DNA of 59,326 nt from Mesostigma viride (lineage: Eukaryota > Streptophyta > Mesostigmatophyceae > Mesostigmatales > Mesostigmataceae), in the NCBI GenBank assembly GCA_009746045.1, contig RPFO01001693.1, positions 1 through 59,326 on the forward strand, read 5' to 3'. Below, piece by piece: positions 1 through 9,328 of the stretch (position 1 is the first letter of the stretch; every line of letters starts with the position of its first letter). The notes beneath the pieces are model-generated. The model was not told where the DNA came from and did not search any database. It worked only from the letters and a program-made list of their open reading frames with translations. The translations under genes were made by a program, and so were the position numbers.

Positions 1-1588
1 AGCGGTGATATACAAATGGGTTGCGAAATCAGGGTAACTTGTCGAAAGCAATGACATCATCAATGTATCGACATGTGTGGATAAAACGCCTGATGAGAAC
101 ATCATCGTTTGAGGCAATGAGATTCTCCATGAATGCAAGCTCATAAGTGTATAGATAGAGGTTTGCAAGGAGCCCGGCACATGCAGTTAGTGCCCATAGG
201 GATGCCGATAGCTTGTTGGTATACATTGCCCGCAAAACAAATGAAGGTGTTATCAACAAGATAAGAGATCCAATGAACAAGGTCAGCCTGCGTGATAATA
301 TAATTATAAGCATCCCGCACGATAGCACCTGCCGCAATCCCTGAGAGCCACGTTGCCGTGGGCTTGGTCTGAGAAACACGCACGTGCAGGTGGTTGCGCC
401 CGTGAGGCCTACGTGCATACAGACGAGTAAGGAGGCTATCTAAACAAGCTTTCAAATCGTGCAAATCTAGTGTGGTATATAGAGTGGTGAAATCATAGGT
501 GGCTATGGGCATAGGTATACGCTTCTCTGCTGCTGTCTTAGAACGGCTAAGGGCAGCAAGGCGTAGGCGTACTTGGGCTGAGTCTATGACGATCCAACTT
601 CCAGCGCATTCATACCCGGCATTCGACAGCACCTCCACCCATAATGCATTGGCTTCGGGGAGAAGAGCATTCAAAGCATGGCAGATGAGTTTCGAGAGAG
701 GCATCAGTGGGGCTGAATGCGACGCAGCAATGGTGCGCAAAGCAATGCAGGAGTTTTGTGCAGCTTAACAGTGAGATACAGATATGGGAACGTAGTGGTG
801 GTGGCGCGTTGCTGCCGCTTAAGGAATGCCCGAGCAACAATGTTTTGGCTGTGCAGAAAAGCCCGATGAGCAGCAGTGATACTGGCGGTGGACTGTGCAC
901 GCTGAACATAGGTAGGGCTGGACGCCAACTCGTGTTGCAAAGTAGCAAGGTAGTGCTTCTTGCATATAAAAGCAAAGTAGTTGGCACTCTTGTCAACACA
1001 CGTGATGATAAAGTCCTGCTTGAAGTGGTCAAGAAGTGCTTTATTATCTGTGCATGGTGTTGAGCCAGGTGGTGCGGTGGACCTGCCGGAGACGGTAATC
1101 AAGCCTGGTGAGACGTGCATTGCATTCGTGAATGACGGCGCGAAACCACGGTTCCATGGCAAGGGGAGCAAGCTGTAGGTCCGTGCACATGGCATTGCAG
1201 AATTTGCGCAGTGATGTTGAGAGCATCATGCATTCACCTCTTTGGCACACGTGCGCTGGACCCACGGCCGAAACTTGGTGCCTTTGGCAAAAAGGTCTAC
1301 AAGCGTGTGGCTCGGCAGGATGCTGAGGTCAGCGGTCATGACGTGCTGTGAGGTGGGATCAAGGTACTTGAAATACCGTTGTTGTTGGCAGGGGCAGGGC
1401 CCTGCCAAGATGGTGGCCAGCTCGGTGGGCGTTGTATCGCGGCTGACCTTCCCGTTGCTGAAAACCATTCGCCCCCAAGGTGGGAGAGTAATGCCAGGCG
1501 GCTGCCAATGGGAGTGCCGAAAGTGTTGCGCACCACGAGCGGCATCGCAGCCTGCACTTGCGGCAAAGGCAGAATGTGTGGCAAACAC
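1..1588 (-). pseudogene. Reverse transcriptase of the Penelope-like element, frame-shifted and partial
   Basis: Four overlapping minus-strand frames give consecutive pieces of one RT. At 1588-1226: a Cys-containing segment with YLDPTSQHVMTADLSIL and LFAKGTKFRPW. At 1195-704: DFIITCVDKSANYFAFICKK and PYLYLTVKLHKTP. At 740-141: YDFTTLYTTLDL, whose Asp (near base 493) is the first catalytic residue, and QAIGIPMGTNC. At 418-29: ANLYLYTYELAF and RYIDD (near base 60), the remaining catalytic aspartates. A stop at 29-31 follows soon after. Order and spacing are those of telomerase-related Penelope RTs. At least three frame changes separate the pieces, so no full-length protein can be made from this copy as written. 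Confidence 0.8.
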
Positions 1589-1732
1589 AGCTCATCCATC
1601 GCAGCATGAATGAAAGGTGAGATCAGTAAACGGCGCGGACGCAGTGCATCTGCATTCCCATTGACACGGTGCCGAATGATACGTGAGAGAAGGCCTCGCA
1701 GACTAGTGGCATGGGAGCGGGGGACTTGCAGA

Positions 1733-2416
1733 TCAGCTGGGGAGCACGACCCGACGGCAATGTGTAAGCTGGTAAGCTTCTTCAAGCTGCAGGCTTCGAG
1801 ATAGGATGCATGAAAGTTGCCGCGTTGTGCACCTAAGCCGAGACATGTGACGTAAGCAGCGGAGACTGGTGGAGTAAAGGGAAGGATCGGTGGACACATG
1901 TGTGGAAGGGGGCGGGGCAGGGGTGACGCTGGGGGGATAGGGGCGATATGGGTGGAGATTGTGCTTCAGACGCCAGGCACGGATGAACATAAGAGGGCGG
2001 GGACGGGGGGGAGGCGGGCGGCGGCGAGACCGAGCTTTGAAGCTCTTGCCTTCAATGCAAGAACCGTGGGGCAGAAATGCATGTAACATTCGTTTCCAAA
2101 ACGTTTCCCGATGCCCTGCGGCTTTGCGAAAAGCTGCGCCGGTAAAGGTGCCGGGGACATGTTCCAAGGGTACGACTCGCCAATCCCACCACCCGTATTG
2201 AGCCATGGCGCCATGTAGGGGGGTGTCGTCGTTGGCGGCAGGGCGGCCACTACTATGAAGGCGACGTGCCGCTCGGACATGTTCCTGAAAAAGCGTCCAG
2301 GCATCCCGTTGCGTCTGGCCAACGTAGATACGCTGAGGGTACCTGCGGTTGTAAATGGCATAAATGACGCGACGGGTGCTTTCGGGGTGTGGGCGAGTGG
2401 AGTTGGTAAGCGACAA
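1733..2416 (-). pseudogene. GIY-YIG endonuclease domain of the Penelope-like element
   Basis: The frame encodes VIYAIYNRRYPQRIYVGQT near residues 17-35, matching the two-part GIY...YVGQT core of GIY-YIG nucleases, which nick DNA at the insertion site to prime reverse transcription. The following residues contain the usual basic/aromatic stretch (FQEHVRAARR, then YGWWDWRVVPLE), then an arginine/proline-rich linker (RSRRRPPPPRPRP) and a less conserved tail. The frame stays open upstream past the first Met toward an HNNHHC motif, so the true start may lie near 2500. It ends at 1733; the protein probably continued into the next frame, which carries the RT N-terminal region. Family assignment is by motif; I could not run a profile search. 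Confidence 0.75.
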
Positions 2417-2606
2417 ATGCGTGTGCTGTAAGCGCCGGAGGCGACGTAAAGTATGGTCATCCTTGCAGTGATGGTTATTATGGCGCGTGTAGATGCGACA
2501 ACGCTTCCGCCATGCCTTTGAGGAGATACGATAGGGAACTGCCGAGAAATAGCAGTGTACTTCCGGTAATCAATGCCACTGGATTGCCATATTCTGTGGA
2601 GGGTAA

Positions 2607-2638
2607 CCCTAAGCTCGTCTGGATTTGTACTAGAACAC
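2607..2638 (+). repeat. Left terminal inverted repeat
   Basis: Exact reverse complement of 9294-9325, 32 bases, starting CCCTAAG. It is preceded by TAA at 2604-2606. Confidence 0.85.
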
Positions 2639-2724
2639 TACTACAAATTGAGATTTTTCAAACTTTGTTATTTAGGGCCTCTCGTAAGTCCAAAGCATGT
2701 AGGTTATTGTCCCAACATGTTGTG

Positions 2725-3262
2725 ACACCGTGACACCGTGACACCGTGACACCGTGACACCGTGACACCATAACGCTAGTATTTTACGATTTTGTATGGT
2801 GTCACAAGGTAATGTGGCGCCCATGGGGTTGCAACAATGATATTACATTGCCCAGAAGCACTGAGTAACATGAGGTGACATTGTGACACCGTGACACCGT
2901 GACACCGTGACACGATGGCACCATAACGCTAGTATTTTACGATTTTGTATGGTGTCACAAGGTAATGTGGCGCCCATGGGGTTGCAACAATGATATTACA
3001 TTGCCCAGAAGCACTGATTAACATGAGGTGACATTGTGACACCGTGACACCGTGACACCGTGACACCGTGACACCGTGACACCGTGACACCGTGACACGA
3101 TGGCACCATAACGCTAGTATTTTACGATTTTGTATGGTGTCACAAGGTAATGTGGCGCCCATGGGGTTGCAACAATGATATTACATTGCCCAGAAGCACT
3201 GATTAACATGAGGTGACATTGTGACACCGTGACATCGTGACATTGTGACACCGTGACAGCAT
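2725..3262 (+). repeat. GTGACACC octamer arrays alternating with a ~120-bp unit (three copies)
   Basis: Runs of GTGACACC (5, 4 and 8 or so copies, some degenerate) alternate with a near-identical block starting TAACGCTAGTATTTTACGAT at 2771, 2924 and 3109. The spacings are 153 and 185 bp; the 32-bp difference equals four octamers, so length variation is by octamer slippage. No gene is seen from here to 3500. Confidence 0.9.
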
Positions 3263-3502
3263 GATAGTGACAATATGACACGATAGCACTAGCATTTCAT
3301 GATTTTGTTGTTTAGTGCCACAAAGTATTAACGCAACATTAATGTATTATGCAACCATGTATAAATAAAAGAAAATTTATGAATATGATGGATGACCAAT
3401 AATCCCTATTACATGGCCTAGCAAACTTGCATCTGCCAACTGTGTCTCTCTGCCTCTTTAATATCAAATGCAAGATAAAATAATGTATAAATTAGCTTAA
3501 AC

Positions 3503-4582
3503 TTACCTGACAATGATTTGCATACAGCTTTCTTTAATGCAGAATCTGGTGCCAAGCAAATGCCGTATCAAAACCATACATGCCCAATCTAATATGAACC
3601 ATAATAATCGTGTTGCCCCGACTCGTCTACATCTTGCGAGTAGGGTGGCCTTTTCCGCGGTGGAGCCTGGGCATGTGCCAGGTTGTGGGGCCGGCCGGAC
3701 GTGGGCGTTGTAGGCCCACGTCCCTTGCTCATCAAAATGACTATGACCCATGAAATGAGAATCCCTGGCTGCATAACCTCCTCCCTCATCATGATGTTGC
3801 CAGTCTTGCTCCCCGGCGGCCTTGGGGATTTGGGGCCTCGGCTTTGTCTTCCTTGGAGATCTCCTTAGAGGGGGGGCTGCGGCATAACGGTAAGTGCCGT
3901 CATTGTAATGCTGCACGGGCTCAGGGTTCTCAACGTAGGTGGTTTGTTGCAATGTGCCGCGACCTCAAGGCTGATGTGTATCAGCTGCCGACCCTTCGCC
4001 AGGCTGTGGATCGTACATGCCGGCATGGTATACATAAGCATTGGCCGCTTGCCTGCCAGCGGCAGTAGGCTGGGCATGCATTCCTTGGTCGTACGGCGCG
4101 TACACACCGTGCTCGCCGTACGGTTCCCCCTCCCGATCCAGCTGCCTCGGCCCATCCATTGCGACTGCGCGCGCGCGTGGCTCTTGTTGACGGTGTGCTG
4201 GTTGCAGTCCTGTCACTTGGCCATGGGCCGCGCTGAAGCTTTCGCGTTGCCCCAACGCGGCAGGCGCAGCGGGCCGGCGAAGCTCCGTGCCAACGCCAGT
4301 GCTGGAGCTGGGTGCAGCACTTGCTGGGGTGGATGGCATTCTTCGTTGGTTCTCCAAAGCATTGACCCTCTCGGTCAGGGCCTTAACCTTGACGTACACG
4401 TGCGATTTCTTATTCCCCCGCCCTTCATCACCTACGGGTGTCCCCGCATCAACTGCGCTCTCAGTCTCCTCCCCCGTTGGCCGTGCTACGCCCGTTCCAT
4501 CGTCATGCTCCGCACACAACGGTCTGAAAGTGCCAAAAAACAGCCTTATAACTCCTGTACGATGCAAATATTGTCGAAACAT
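3503..4582 (-). CDS. Uncharacterised low-complexity protein in two overlapping frames
   Basis: Two minus-strand frames abut: 4582-3965 (205 codons) and 3952-3503 (149 codons). I do not recognise the product. The upstream part has a short heptad-like stretch, VYVKVKALTERVNALENQ, suggesting a coiled coil, inside Ala/Pro/Gly-rich sequence ending in a Gly/Tyr-rich region (YGEHGVYAPYDQG). The downstream part is also rich in Tyr, Gly, His and Pro (RRSPRKTKPRPQIPKAAGEQ). Similar composition on both sides of the junction suggests one protein broken by a single frame change near 3960. It lies inside the 6.7-kb inverted-repeat element, so it could be an element protein or captured host sequence. Open frames of this length can also arise by chance in such DNA. 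Confidence 0.35.
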
Positions 4583-4817
4583 GCTAGATCTTGGTAGGTA
4601 GCATGTTCAGGACACCAGTAGAAGGATTGCAACTTTCCGGACTTACCGGACCTCAGCTGACCTATTTTTGGCATTTCTATTTTTAGCAGTTTTCCAGATT
4701 TTAATATAAACAAATACATTCTAATATGCAAATAAAGAGTTCTTGACCTGGCTGTTTGCAAGTAAGTTGATACTCATGACTAATGACTGTACACAAGATC
4801 TGATGGTCATCCAACCG

Positions 4818-5335
4818 CATTTGGTAACAAAATGCCACCAAATGCTAGCAAAAATGTGCGTTTTTTGTATTTTTCATCACATTTCATTGCAGTTTCCATA
4901 CAAGCTGTGCTCGGTTGAGGCTGGAAACTTGTAGGCATCTTAAACATCATTATTCTAGACATCCCACAAAAATTCAGGTCCATCATAGGGTATTTGATGT
5001 CAGTTTGCTCACAAATGTTACCAAAAATGCACGTTTTTCGTATTTTTCATCACATTCCATGGCAGTTTCCATACAAGATGTGCTCAGTTCAGGCTGGAAA
5101 CTTGCATGCATCTTTGCCATCATTATTTTAGACATTCCACAAAAATTCAGAACCATCAGAGGGTATTTGATGTCAGTTTGCTCACAAATGTTACCAAAAA
5201 TGCACGTTTTTCGTATTTTTCATCACATTTCAGTGCAGTTTCCGTACAAGATGTGCTCTGTTGAGGCTGGAAACTTGCATGCATCTTAGCCATCATGATT
5301 TTAGACATTCCACAAAAATTCAGGCCGATCATGTT
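4818..5335 (+). repeat. 173-bp tandem repeat, about three copies
   Basis: The phrase TATTTTTCATCACAT recurs at 4868, 5041 and 5214, exactly 173 bp apart, with surrounding bases well conserved. AT-rich; open frames across it are by-products of the repeat. Nothing recognisable follows to 5930. Confidence 0.9.
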
Positions 5336-5930
5336 CTATTTGGTAGAGCTATCAATGCCATACCTGCCAGTTTCCATTACAAATTCTTACCCATGGATGC
5401 GAAACTGCCAGTGTGGAATATCAAGGAGACAATCTGGTCAACTCAAATAAGATGACTCACTAAAACATGGAAACCATTCACGAGTGATGTAAGACAACCC
5501 GTCCAGGAGACATACATAAAAGTTCATTGATATAGACACAGCTGACAATATGCACATGTGGCCATGTGGATGCTCACGCAATTTCTATTATAGGGAGGAG
5601 CTTGCTGAACATAATATTGGCAGCTGTCGCATGCATGGCTAGAAAGGTCATTTTACACGTGCACCCACAGCATGCCAAGTAATGTAGTTGCAAATTACTC
5701 AACACGCGGCATGGCGCTGATGCGTTTGCGCGCCCTCATCTCGGTATCGCTAGCTAGGAGGTAGTGGCACCTCCCTGCACAATCTCTGCCTGACCTTGTC
5801 AGCCTTCATGCACTGTGTCAACATGGACACCCCCACACCCTTGCCCTTGGCATCACAGCCAAGCTTTCGACGGTGGTTGGTGAAGCTCTTGGTGTCCTCC
5901 TTGCGCATGTGGTGCATGTGCAAGTTACTA

Positions 5931-6048
5931 AGTGAGTGAGTGAGTGAGTGAGTGAGTGAGTGAGTGAGTGAGTGAGTGAGTGAGTGAGTGAGTGAGTGAG
6001 TGAGTGAGTGAGTGAGTGAGTGAGTGAGTGAGTGAGTGAGTGAGTGAG

Positions 6049-6100
<52 letters not shown>

Positions 6101-6837
6101 TGGTGGGTGGGTGGGTGGGTGGGTGGGTGGGTGGGTGGGTGGGTGGGTGGGTGGGTGGGGGTGGGTGGGTGGGTGGGTGGGTGGGTGGGTGGGTGGGTGG
6201 GTGGGTGGGTGGGTGGGTGGGTGGGTGGGTGGGTGGGTGGGTGGGTGGGTGGGTGGTGGTGGGTGGGTGGGTGGGTGGTGGGGGTGGGTGGGTGGGTGGG
6301 TGGGTGGGTGGGTGGGTGGGTGGGTGGGTGGGGGGGGGGTGGGTGGGTGGGTGGGTGGGTGGGTGGGTGGGTGGGTGGGTGGTGGGTGGGTGGGTGGGTG
6401 GGTGGGTGGTGGGTGGGTGGGTGGGTGGGTGGGTGGGTGGGTGGGTGGGTGGGTGGGTGGGTGGGTGGGTGGGTGGGTGGGTGGGTGGGTGGGTGGGTGG
6501 GTGGGTGAGTGAGGGAGTGAGTCCACGAGTGAGTGAGTCCACGAGTGAGTTCACGAGGGAGGAAGGGAGGGAGGGAGGGAGGGAGGGAGGGAGGGAGGGA
6601 GGGAGGGAGGAGGGAGGGAGGAGGGAGGGAGGGAGGGAGGGAGGGAGGGAGGGAGGGAGGGAGGGAGGGAGGGAGGGAGGGAGGGAGGGAGGGAGGGAGG
6701 AGGAGGGAGGAGGGAGGGAGGGAGGGAGGGAGGGAGGGAGGGAGGGAGGAGGGAGGGAGGGAGGGAGGGAGGAGGGAGGGAGGGAGGGAGGGAGGGAGGG
6801 AGGGAGGGAGGGAGGGAGGGAGGGAGGGAGGAAGGGA
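5931..6837 (+). repeat. Compound tetranucleotide microsatellite GAGT > GCGT > GGGT > GGGA
   Basis: Four successive tetranucleotide tracts: GAGT (5931-6049), GCGT (6050-6102), GGGT (6103-6507, with a few slips) and, after a short mixed bridge, GGGA (6555-6837). Each motif differs from its neighbour by one base. The GGGT and GGGA tracts could form G-quadruplexes. Long Thr/His/Pro or Gly/Trp frames across the tracts are not genes. Confidence 0.95.
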
Positions 6838-7780
6838 GTGGATCGGTCACTCACAGCAGTTTATTCCCACCCCAGCAGGGCCCCTCCCTCACATCCGGCT
6901 GCAAAATCTGCTTGATGTCGCTTCTCTCTAGAATAAGCCGCACAGCCCTGATGCGAGCAAACGGCTCGCCATCATACTGTCGCTCACTGATGCTTTATAC
7001 GCGCTTTCCGTAAGATGAAAACATGACGGAAAAGAGAGACTCGGGGAAAGGGGATACGGTGAAATACTTGTCTGCTACCGGCCGGGGTTTCAACAGCGAA
7101 GAAATTCGCACCTGAATGTGCACATACCACTCCGTCACGTCGAAAACGGTCTTGCATCGCAATCGTTTCACAGACGCGGCAGCAAAAATTGCTGGCGGCA
7201 TTGACATGCTCGCCGCAGTTAACGAACGTGCGGAGGTCCGTTTTAGCCCCTGACGCCACGGCGTCTTTGATGCCAAGAACGCCTGCAAAAGACACGATAT
7301 CGGGCACAAAAGCACTTAAAAACGGATTACGGGTCTGCGACGCCTGGCCCAGCCTAGAAATTGGATTAAAAATCGCGCCAGCTCGGTTAAAGCAAACTGA
7401 GCCGGTAATGAAAAAAGTGCTTCGGTCAAGGCCTTAAAAACTAAAAAATGCGTCGGTTAGTGTCAAAAACCAGATGTTAGGGCGACTTTCATCGGGAAAA
7501 TTTTTTGCTGCAGGTAGGTGGGGTCGAGAGAAAATCGGCGACAAAACAGGCACCCACCTGTGAATGACGCCAAAATGCCGAAGGACTCCGCAGAATTTGT
7601 GGCGAAAAAAAATAACGGCAAGTAATATATGACCCTAGGAGCATACACTAAAATTTCCAGCCTCGATACTGCCTTTTTATTCGCTAGCCATTCTTAGCTA
7701 TCCTGACCAGAATGGCCGATGAATGGTTGATAATTTCCTCGGGGATTGAAAGGAAATACCTGCTGCACACCTTGTGACAC
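6838..7780. other. No convincing gene
   Basis: Unique-looking sequence inside the inverted-repeat element. A 107-codon minus-strand frame at 7307-6984 contains a short Cys-rich stretch (FVNCGEHVNAASNFCCRVC), but an alternative frame of equal length overlaps it and there is no family match I can name. I do not call it a gene. Confidence 0.4.
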
Positions 7781-8070
7781 CGATGTCTCAACATGTTTGT
7801 AGTTGGTTTGTAGTTGGTGTCTCGGTGTCTCAGAAACTCGTGGTCCGCATTGAGTGGGTGTCACGGTGTCACGACATCTGATTGGCCCGGTTCAGATTCG
7901 CCCCAAATTAAAAAAAAAAAAAAACGAATTAAAAAAAATTAAAAATAAAACGAATCTGAACCGGGCCAATCAGATGTCGTGACACCGTGACACCCACTCA
8001 ATGCGGACCACGAGTTTCTGAGACACCGAGACACCAACTACAAACCTACTACAAACATGTTGAGACACCG
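7781..8070. repeat. Large near-perfect hairpin, 120-bp arms with 50-bp A/T spacer
   Basis: Bases 7781-7900 are nearly the exact reverse complement of 7951-8070. The spacer 7901-7950 is almost entirely A and T. The outer ends carry the same CAACATGTT-plus-GACACC sequence seen next to the octamer array at 2715, so the hairpin arms are related to the element's subterminal repeats. It could be a nested foldback element. Confidence 0.9.
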
Positions 8071-8309
8071 TGACACCGTGCGCTTTCACCCCGAATTCAC
8101 GAGAGCGGCAGCGATGGTGATCGCTGCCAAATGAGGTAACATGGGCTAAACAACTCGGGCAGACCGGGCTGGCGTGACATCCCGGTCTGCCATGTTAGAT
8201 TCCCCCCCCCACATGGCGTGGGGATCTACGTTTGCCATCTGCCAACGTAGAAATAGATGGGGAGGGGGGGGACAAATGATGTTTGCAACATTGCCCAGTT
8301 GACATAGCC

Positions 8310-8687
8310 ATGGCGAGACCCGGCGTTTTCATGGAGCCCAGTGCGGGGGCGCTGGGTTGGCAGGTTTTGGGAATGTTCTTCTTGCTATTACTCCTGGGCG
8401 TCGTCGTGTTCAATATGATGGCGAGGCGCGGGGTCCGGTTATCTGCAGCCGCCGTGTTGGCGAAATGCACCCAGGATTCGTCCTTGGCTGCGGCACTTTG
8501 CAGGGACTGGGACTGTGGTTGTGGCCGCCATTGTTTGAGAAGCGTGCATTTCGAGGAGCTCAGGACGATGAGGACCGACATGTGGTCTAAGAAGCCTGCG
8601 GATCGGAAAGAGTTTATAAAGAACCAGCTTTTTCAGGCCGGCCAGCGAGAAACTGAAATCCCGGCAAGTGATTTCATGACAAAGTGA
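8310..8687 (+). CDS. Small predicted membrane protein with Cys-rich segment (hypothetical)
   Basis: A 125-codon frame starts at ATG 8310. Residues about 17-37 (GWQVLGMFFLLLLLGVVVF) form a strong hydrophobic segment, so the product would be a single-pass membrane protein. It is followed by a Cys-rich stretch, CRDWDCGCGRHCLR, and a charged tail (EELRTMRTDMWSKKPADRKE) that vaguely recalls the Cys-rich N-terminal regions of some transposase-like proteins, an impression only. It lies inside the 6.7-kb element between the hairpin and the right octamer array. It may be one exon of a larger gene or a chance frame. Confidence 0.3.
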   Translation: MARPGVFMEPSAGALGWQVLGMFFLLLLLGVVVFNMMARRGVRLSAAAVLAKCTQDSSLAAALCRDWDCGCGRHCLRSVHFEELRTMRTDMWSKKPADRKEFIKNQLFQAGQRETEIPASDFMTK

Positions 8688-8965
8688 TTTTGATGGTTGC
8701 TTGCATGCATAGAGAGAGACAACTATTCCTGGACGCATGGCGTGCCAACATATATAAGTTGTTACCAGATATTAATCACATGCCCTATTGAAGCGACGTT
8801 GGACCGCATAAACGAGGAATGGCTGAACTTGTCATGACCCGGCAAGGTACCTACACGCACAACAAGAATACATCAACATGAGACGATATATGGTGAGATG
8901 ACCGAGATGTATGGAGAAATGAATGTCTCTACTAGGATTATTATGAAGGTGTATACGTGGTATTT

Positions 8966-9208
8966 GCGGTGTCACGGTGTCAGTGTCACGGTGTCACGGT
9001 GTCACGGTGTCACGGTGTCACGGTGTCACGGTGTCACGGTGTCACGGTGTCACGGTGTCACGGTGTCAGAAGCATAGGTAAAACTTGCAATGACCCATTG
9101 AATACATCATCCCCATTAATAATCACTGCATACCTGCAAAGATGTGTGTTTATATGCATTTTGAGGTGTCACGGTGTCACGGTGTCACGATGTCACGGTG
9201 TCACGGGT
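8966..9208 (-). repeat. Inverted octamer array (GGTGTCAC on plus)
   Basis: About a dozen copies of GGTGTCAC at 8966-9070 and five more at 9165-9205, separated by about 95 bp of unique DNA. This is the reverse complement of the array at 2725-3262, giving the element symmetrical subterminal repeats. Confidence 0.9.
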
Positions 9209-9293
9209 CCTATGAACTTCCCCTTCCTCAGAGACTTAAGTGGAAACTTTACATTCAATAAAATACAACTTTTCAAAATGAACTACAAATTGC

Positions 9294-9325
9294 GTGTTCT
9301 AGTACAAATCCAGACGAGCTTAGGG
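9294..9325 (-). repeat. Right terminal inverted repeat
   Basis: Exact reverse complement of 2607-2638, ending CTTAGGG and followed by TAA at 9326-9328. Confidence 0.85.
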
Positions 9326-9328
9326 TAA

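Larger units (their letters stand above)
1..2500 (-). mobile_element. Decayed Penelope-like retroelement with GIY-YIG upstream of RT, truncated by the window edge
   Basis: Read on the minus strand, a GIY-YIG nuclease region (about 2370-2150) comes first and a reverse transcriptase (about 1590-30) follows. Canonical Penelope-like elements carry GIY-YIG after the RT; the reverse order is known for the Naiad/Chlamys group, with Chlamys reported from green algae. The RT shows Penelope hallmarks: PYLYLTVKLHKTP, YDFTTLYTT, GIPMGTNC and YIDD. The reading frame changes several times (near 1590, 1200, 740 and 400), so this copy is probably dead, although some breaks may be sequencing errors. The element continues beyond base 1. 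Upstream of the nuclease an HNNHHC cluster (about 2480) recalls the Cys/His finger reported at the N-terminus of the permuted group. Confidence 0.8.
2607..9325. mobile_element. 6.7-kb element with 32-bp perfect terminal inverted repeats and TAA target duplication
   Basis: The 32 bases at 2607-2638 (starting CCCTAAGCTCGTCTGGATTT) recur exactly in reverse complement at 9294-9325. Both ends are flanked by TAA (2604-2606 and 9326-9328), consistent with a 3-bp target-site duplication. Similarity continues weakly inward. Inside each end lies an array of the octamer GTGACACC, in opposite orientation at the two ends, as expected of subterminal repeats bound by a transposase. The interior holds satellites, a large hairpin and weak ORFs; I recognise no transposase. 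A 3-bp TWA duplication is typical of PIF/Harbinger and a 3-bp duplication with subterminal repeats is typical of CACTA elements, but neither is proven. It is probably non-autonomous. Confidence 0.75.

Noticed and set aside
2607-2638. Telomere-derived terminus, because the inverted repeat starts CCCTAA
   Set aside because: Only one unit is present and the next 26 bases are unrelated; the match is by chance.
5931-6837. Gly/Trp/Val- and Pro/Thr/His-rich proteins
   Set aside because: Tetranucleotide repeats keep all frames open; no gene structure.
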